From contig CM034134.1 of the NCBI GenBank assembly GCA_019914995.1, positions 5,650,463 to 5,714,462 on the forward strand: a stretch of 64,000 bases of DNA, in the 5' to 3' direction. Position 1 is the first letter of the stretch; each line of letters starts with the position of its first letter. The position numbers and the translations under genes were made by a program. This DNA is from Acanthochlamys bracteata (taxonomy: Eukaryota > Streptophyta > Magnoliopsida > Pandanales > Velloziaceae). Positions 63,282-64,000 of the stretch are shown here, piece after piece. Under the pieces are notes generated by a model, which saw nothing but the letters and a program-made list of their open reading frames with translations, was not told the origin of the DNA and ran no database searches.

Positions 63282-64000
63282 CTGCATTAATCAAATCATG
63301 CCAATATAATTAGCATACTCCAATGAAAGTTTAGCAACCATGGTTTTTCTAAAAGAACAACCTTTTTAACATGCTAAGTTATTAGATTTGACTAGCATTC
63401 TAATACACATAAGTAGGTCCAGATTTTCAAAATTATTCACAGATGTATATACTAGGAACATCAATGGTATATACATCTGATGTAACAAATAATCCAATCA
63501 ATCAAGCTATCTTTTGTACCATATTCTCATTACAACTTCCATATTGTGCATAAAAGCACCCAAGTCAGCACTTGCTAAGATTCTGAAAGTCTCAGATTTT
63601 GACTAGCACTATAATACATGCAAGTCCTGCTTTGAAATTTAATAACAGATGTAGATCCTATATATTCTGATAAACTAGCTATAACAACAGCATATACCTA
63701 TTTGTAGCAAATAATACAACCAATCCATGCTATCTTGTGCACCAAATCCTCACTGCAACTCTCAAATTGTGCAAAAAATGCTCAAGTCTGGGACTTTCTA
63801 AGATTCCATCATAGCCTACTCCGAGCTGCTCAGCATACATCCTCACGAAAAGGGGCAATGGTAAATGGATTATAAAAACCTAGAACTGATGAAAAATGGA
63901 TTATAAAAGCCTCAAGTATTTTGTCTTAATATACGGCTCCATTCTTTGAATGTACTATGAACTATGGAGAACCACCAGGGCAGTGTGAACCTAGTAATAA
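63282..64000 (-). other. THO5 upstream intron (partial)
   Basis: Non-coding. It contains an imperfect tandem duplication of about 211 bp (about 63384-63594 and 63595-63810), both copies with GACTAGCA...ATAATACA, ATATAC, CAAATAAT and CTAAGATTC blocks. The last 190 bases show no recognisable THO5 exon. Confidence 0.6.

Noticed and set aside
1-64000. tRNA or rRNA genes
   Set aside because: No paired B-box and A-box arrangement or rRNA-like conserved blocks were noticed on reading. A covariance-model search was not possible here.

Overview
This window looks like nuclear DNA of a flowering plant. Host genes have many introns with GT-AG borders, the transposon families are plant families (Ty3/gypsy, Ty1/copia, a SIRE/Maximus-type element with an env-like region, Tourist-like and hAT-type MITEs, a LINE), and the non-coding DNA is AT-rich. 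I cannot name the species. Nothing bacterial, viral or organellar was seen.

Layout. About 200-4915: a decayed Ty3/gypsy element, plus strand. 4930-8127: no recognised gene, AT-rich, one notable inverted repeat. 8128-9001, minus: a BKI1-type brassinosteroid-signalling regulator with its TATA box and a G-box upstream; its conserved N-terminus lies in another frame. 10270-31954, minus: a complete mitochondrial carrier gene, best read as the thiamine diphosphate carrier. Its seven exons give 335 residues over 21.7 kb. Three large introns hold a LINE fragment, a copia fossil with a hAT MITE inside, several Tourist-like MITEs, a duplicated hAT MITE and a small two-LTR (TRIM-like) element. About 33600-34113, plus: a stranded first exon of a LysM-domain protein. 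35925-41995: a 6 kb satellite-like array of about 32 monomers of roughly 192 bp in four sequence classes. 41996-44460: the env-like 3' part and LTR of a SIRE/Maximus-type fossil. 44460-52740: mostly unrecognised, possibly old gypsy LTR sequence at first, with an orphan promoter-like or leader-like patch near 50.7 kb. 52741-59396, minus: a copia fossil (LTR 52741-53236) next to a gypsy fossil (LTR 59031-59396, primer binding site beside it) that carries a Tourist-like MITE. 60545-63281, minus: the last five exons of THO complex subunit 5; the gene continues past the right edge.

The host genes are unrelated housekeeping or signalling genes and form no operon-like unit: BKI1 acts in brassinosteroid signalling, the carrier in mitochondrial cofactor import, THO5 in mRNA export. 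The most unusual content is the 192-bp array with its higher-order order of monomer classes, the layered insertions and duplications in carrier intron 1, a perfect 37-bp inverted repeat in carrier intron 3, and the frame change in the BKI1-like gene. All identifications come from reading the translated sequence and from remembered family features; no database search was run.
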